From NCBI GenBank assembly GCA_016210205.1, contig JACQUO010000023.1, forward strand, positions 188,012 through 252,011: a stretch of DNA of 64,000 nucleotides, in the 5' to 3' direction. Positions within the stretch are counted from its first letter, which is position 1; every line of letters begins with the position of its first letter. Below are positions 62,128-64,000 of the stretch, piece after piece. This DNA comes from Chloroflexota bacterium. GTDB lineage: Bacteria > Chloroflexota > Dehalococcoidia > JACQUO01. The notes beneath the pieces are model-generated. The model made no database searches. It saw nothing but the letters and a program-made list of their open reading frames with translations, and was not told the DNA's origin. The translations under genes and the position numbers were made by a program.

Positions 62128-63060
62128 ATGGGCACCTACGCCTTCTTTAAGGGCAAGTTCGTCCCCCTGGAAGAAGCCAAAATCGGCATCATCACCCACG
62201 CCTTCAACTATGGCACTGCCTGCTTCGAGGGCATTCGAGCCAACTGGAACAAGGAACAGGAGAAGTTCTATGTCTTCCGCATCCGGGAGCACCTGGAGCG
62301 CCTGGAGCAATCGTGCCGCATCCTGAAAATCAAGCTCCCCCACAGCGTGGCGGAGATGGAGAAGCTGGTAGTGCAGCTGGTGGAGCGGTGCGGCTACCGC
62401 GAGGATGTCTATGTACGCCCCATGGGCTACAAGTCCTCAGAGATTGTGGGCGTCAAGCTCCATGGCCTTGAGGACGACTTCCTGCTCTTCGTAGTCCCCT
62501 TCGGCCCCTACCTGGATGTAGAGAAGGGCGCCCGCTGCTGCATCTCCTCCTGGAGGCGCATCGACGACAACATGATTCCGCCTCGGGGCAAGATAACGGG
62601 GCTTTATGTCAACAGCGCCCTGGCCAAGACCGAGGCCAACGAGAACGGCTTCGACGAGGCCATCATGCTCAACTCTGACGGCCATGTCTCAGAGGGCAGT
62701 GGCGAGAACATCTTCGTCGTCAAGGACGGCGCCCTCCTCACCCCTCCCCCCACGGACAACATCCTCCTGGGCATCACCCGGGCCACCATCATGGAACTGG
62801 CCCGAACGGAGTTTGGCATCGACACCGTGGAGCGGTGCATTGACCGCAGCGAGCTTTACCTGGCCGAGGAGGTCTTCATGACGGGCACCGCCGCCCATGT
62901 GACCCCAGTGGTGGAGATAGACCGCCGGCCCGTGGGCAAGGGGGGCGTGGGCCCCATCACCCACAAGCTCCAGAAGCTCTACTTCGATGTCATCTTCGGG
63001 CGCAGCCGCAAGCACCTTTCCTGGAGCACCGTGATTTCGCCCCGGCTGGTGAAGGTGTAA
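62128..63060 (+). CDS. ilvE: Branched-chain amino acid aminotransferase
   Basis: 310 residues from the ATG at 62128 (AAAGGAG upstream); the longer frame is leader. PLP enzyme for Leu, Ile and Val. FNYGTACFEGIRAN, VYVRPMGYKSSEIVG, the PLP-lysine region GKITGLYVNSALAKTEA, GSGENIFVVKDG and FMTGTAAHVTPV are all family-typical. It is monocistronic, with its own promoter. Confidence 0.95.
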   Translation: MGTYAFFKGKFVPLEEAKIGIITHAFNYGTACFEGIRANWNKEQEKFYVFRIREHLERLEQSCRILKIKLPHSVAEMEKLVVQLVERCGYREDVYVRPMGYKSSEIVGVKLHGLEDDFLLFVVPFGPYLDVEKGARCCISSWRRIDDNMIPPRGKITGLYVNSALAKTEANENGFDEAIMLNSDGHVSEGSGENIFVVKDGALLTPPPTDNILLGITRATIMELARTEFGIDTVERCIDRSELYLAEEVFMTGTAAHVTPVVEIDRRPVGKGGVGPITHKLQKLYFDVIFGRSRKHLSWSTVISPRLVKV

Positions 63061-63104
63061 AGCCCAGGCCCGGCCTTGCCTGCGCAGATGCAGATAAAGA
63101 GACT

Positions 63105-63165
63105 GGTGGAGACACCCCACACCCCGGCAGAGGGCTGCGCCCCCTGCACCCCCAAGTGTCACCCT
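63105..63165. repeat. Dispersed GC-rich intergenic repeat, copy H
   Basis: GGAGACACCCCACACCCCGGCAGAGGG..GCGCCCCCTGCACCCCC matches the second half of copies B, C and E. It lies 45 bp after ilvE. Confidence 0.65.
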
Positions 63166-63228
63166 GAGTCCGCCCCAGGCAGACGAAGGGCCTTCCCTGC
63201 TCCCACTAAGGGCGCCGCTTTGACAGTC

Positions 63229-64000
63229 CTAAGGCGCCGGCGGCTCCTTCACCGGGGGCTGGCGGAAGGGGAAGGCCAGGCTCACCCGCTTGAAGGTCTC
63301 CGCCATGGGGACGCCGTGGCGCTTGCCCGTCTCCTGGGACATGCGGCGCATGCGCTCCCCGAAGTCCATCTCTCCCTGCTCCCGATGGCCCACCTGGCTC
63401 TCGTGGCAGCGGATGGCCCGGAGCTTTAGCTCGAAGTAGGGGCTGACATCTATAATGACATCGGGGTCCTCGGAGCCCCAGAGATAGACCTCCTCCACCC
63501 GGTGGGGCTCCAGACCCTCCCGCAGGTGCTCCGGGTAGTGGAGCCGGTCGCGGCAGTAGGGATAGACGGCGTCCAGGGTGACCCGCCCGGCCATGCGGTG
63601 GTCCCGGTGGTTGATGAAAGGGCGCATGGGGTTGTGGGGGTTGGAGGTGAGCACTCGGTCTGGTTTGTACTTGCGGATGGCGCGGACAATCTCCCCGCGG
63701 AACTCGTAGGTGTCCTCCAGGCCGCCGTCGGGATGGCGCAGGAAGACCACCTCGCTCACCCCCAGCACCGCGGCGGCGGCCCGCTGCTCCCGTTCGCGGA
63801 TGCCCACCAGCCGTTCCGAGGTCATCTCCGGGTCGTGAGAGCCTTTGTCCCCGTTGGTGCAGAGGACATATATCACCCGCCGGCCCTCGGAGGTCCACTT
63901 GGCGACGGTGCCGGCGGAGGAGAACTCGGCGTCGTCGGGATGGGCGGCCACCAGGAGGATGGTCTGGGCCTTGTCCTCTGCGGGCGGTTGGGCTGGGGGC
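63229..64000 (-). CDS. PIG-L/LmbE family deacetylase, 5' end cut by window
   Basis: The frame stays open to the window edge, where it reads AEDKAQTILLVAAHPDDAEF; the GTG at 63951 is inside the first beta-strand, so the true start is beyond base 64000. About 257 residues are visible. The AHPDDAE motif gives the metal-binding His and Asp residues, and INHRDHRMAG supplies the third ligand. These enzymes deacetylate N-acetylglucosamine-type substrates (mycothiol, bacillithiol or glycolipid synthesis). The specific substrate is unknown. Confidence 0.9.
   Translation of the reverse strand, partial: PPAQPPAEDKAQTILLVAAHPDDAEFSSAGTVAKWTSEGRRVIYVLCTNGDKGSHDPEMTSERLVGIREREQRAAAAVLGVSEVVFLRHPDGGLEDTYEFRGEIVRAIRKYKPDRVLTSNPHNPMRPFINHRDHRMAGRVTLDAVYPYCRDRLHYPEHLREGLEPHRVEEVYLWGSEDPDVIIDVSPYFELKLRAIRCHESQVGHREQGEMDFGERMRRMSQETGKRHGVPMAETFKRVSLAFPFRQPPVKEPPAP

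Overview
The window is about 64 kb of GC-rich bacterial chromosome packed with housekeeping operons, and it is cut at both ends. Gene content and style suggest a Chloroflexota member, most likely of the Dehalococcoidia or a close relative. This is inference, not proof. The pointers are a HspR-linked ClpC/DnaJ cluster, a 167-residue EF-Ts, an archaeal-type PyrE with a C-terminal CPQC motif, Lin0512 proteins, many TTG and GTG starts, a multiheme OmcA/MtrC-like cytochrome and a tungstate transporter. Nothing looks like a prophage, insertion sequence, integron or CRISPR array. Many promoters are close to sigma-70 consensus (TTGACA, 16-18 bp, TATAAT-like).

Layout. 1-1.8 kb: the end of a pentaheme-visible cytochrome and a membrane-anchored PCYCGC protein. 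1.8-3.1 kb (minus): tRNA-Lys, pyrE, lepB. 3.4-8.4 kb (plus): a SIMPL lipoprotein, then dcd-ribD-ribE-ribBA-ribH, which covers most of riboflavin synthesis. 8.5-12.5 kb: a small EF-Tu domain-2-like protein, DNA polymerase IV, and thrB-lysC. 12.6-17 kb (minus): NifU C-terminal protein, a transglutaminase-like protein, mutM and polA. 17.3-18.4 kb: an AbrB-type protein and arsM behind a promoter with a dyad operator. 18.5-20 kb (minus): ferredoxin, coaD, rsmD. 20.1-26.8 kb: a proteostasis block, dnaJ-hspR-clpC leftward and hsp20 then hflK-hflC rightward from one divergent promoter region. 26.8-32.7 kb: a cyclase-family hydrolase, an MtaB-like methylthiotransferase, a CBS/CorC membrane protein, a TIGR03936-like protein and tilS. 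32.7-35.2 kb: promoter, probable molybdenum/tungsten cofactor riboswitch with terminator, and tupABC. 35.3-39.3 kb: CorA, a VUT transporter, a metallo-beta-lactamase-fold hydrolase, two tandem Lin0512 proteins, DUF503 and a zinc-ribbon protein. 39.5-43 kb: valS and coaE. 43.1-47.8 kb: MoxR-type AAA+, Nudix hydrolase and a 1071-residue VWA protein. 47.9-53 kb (minus): three related MFS transporters and a small membrane protein. 53-54 kb: tRNA-Asp, dtd, fmdB. 54.4-62 kb: rpsB-tsf-pyrH-frr-uppS-cdsA-dxr-rseP-ispG. The end holds ilvE and a truncated PIG-L deacetylase.

How it works together. Most operons are tightly packed, with stop/start overlaps such as ATGA and GTGA. The items most worth following are the MoxR-Nudix-VWA operon with its helical-repeat VWA partner and no obvious target, the tup leader, the two promoters with perfect dyads (arsM and hsp20), and a family of GC-rich hairpin repeats in at least eight intergenic gaps.
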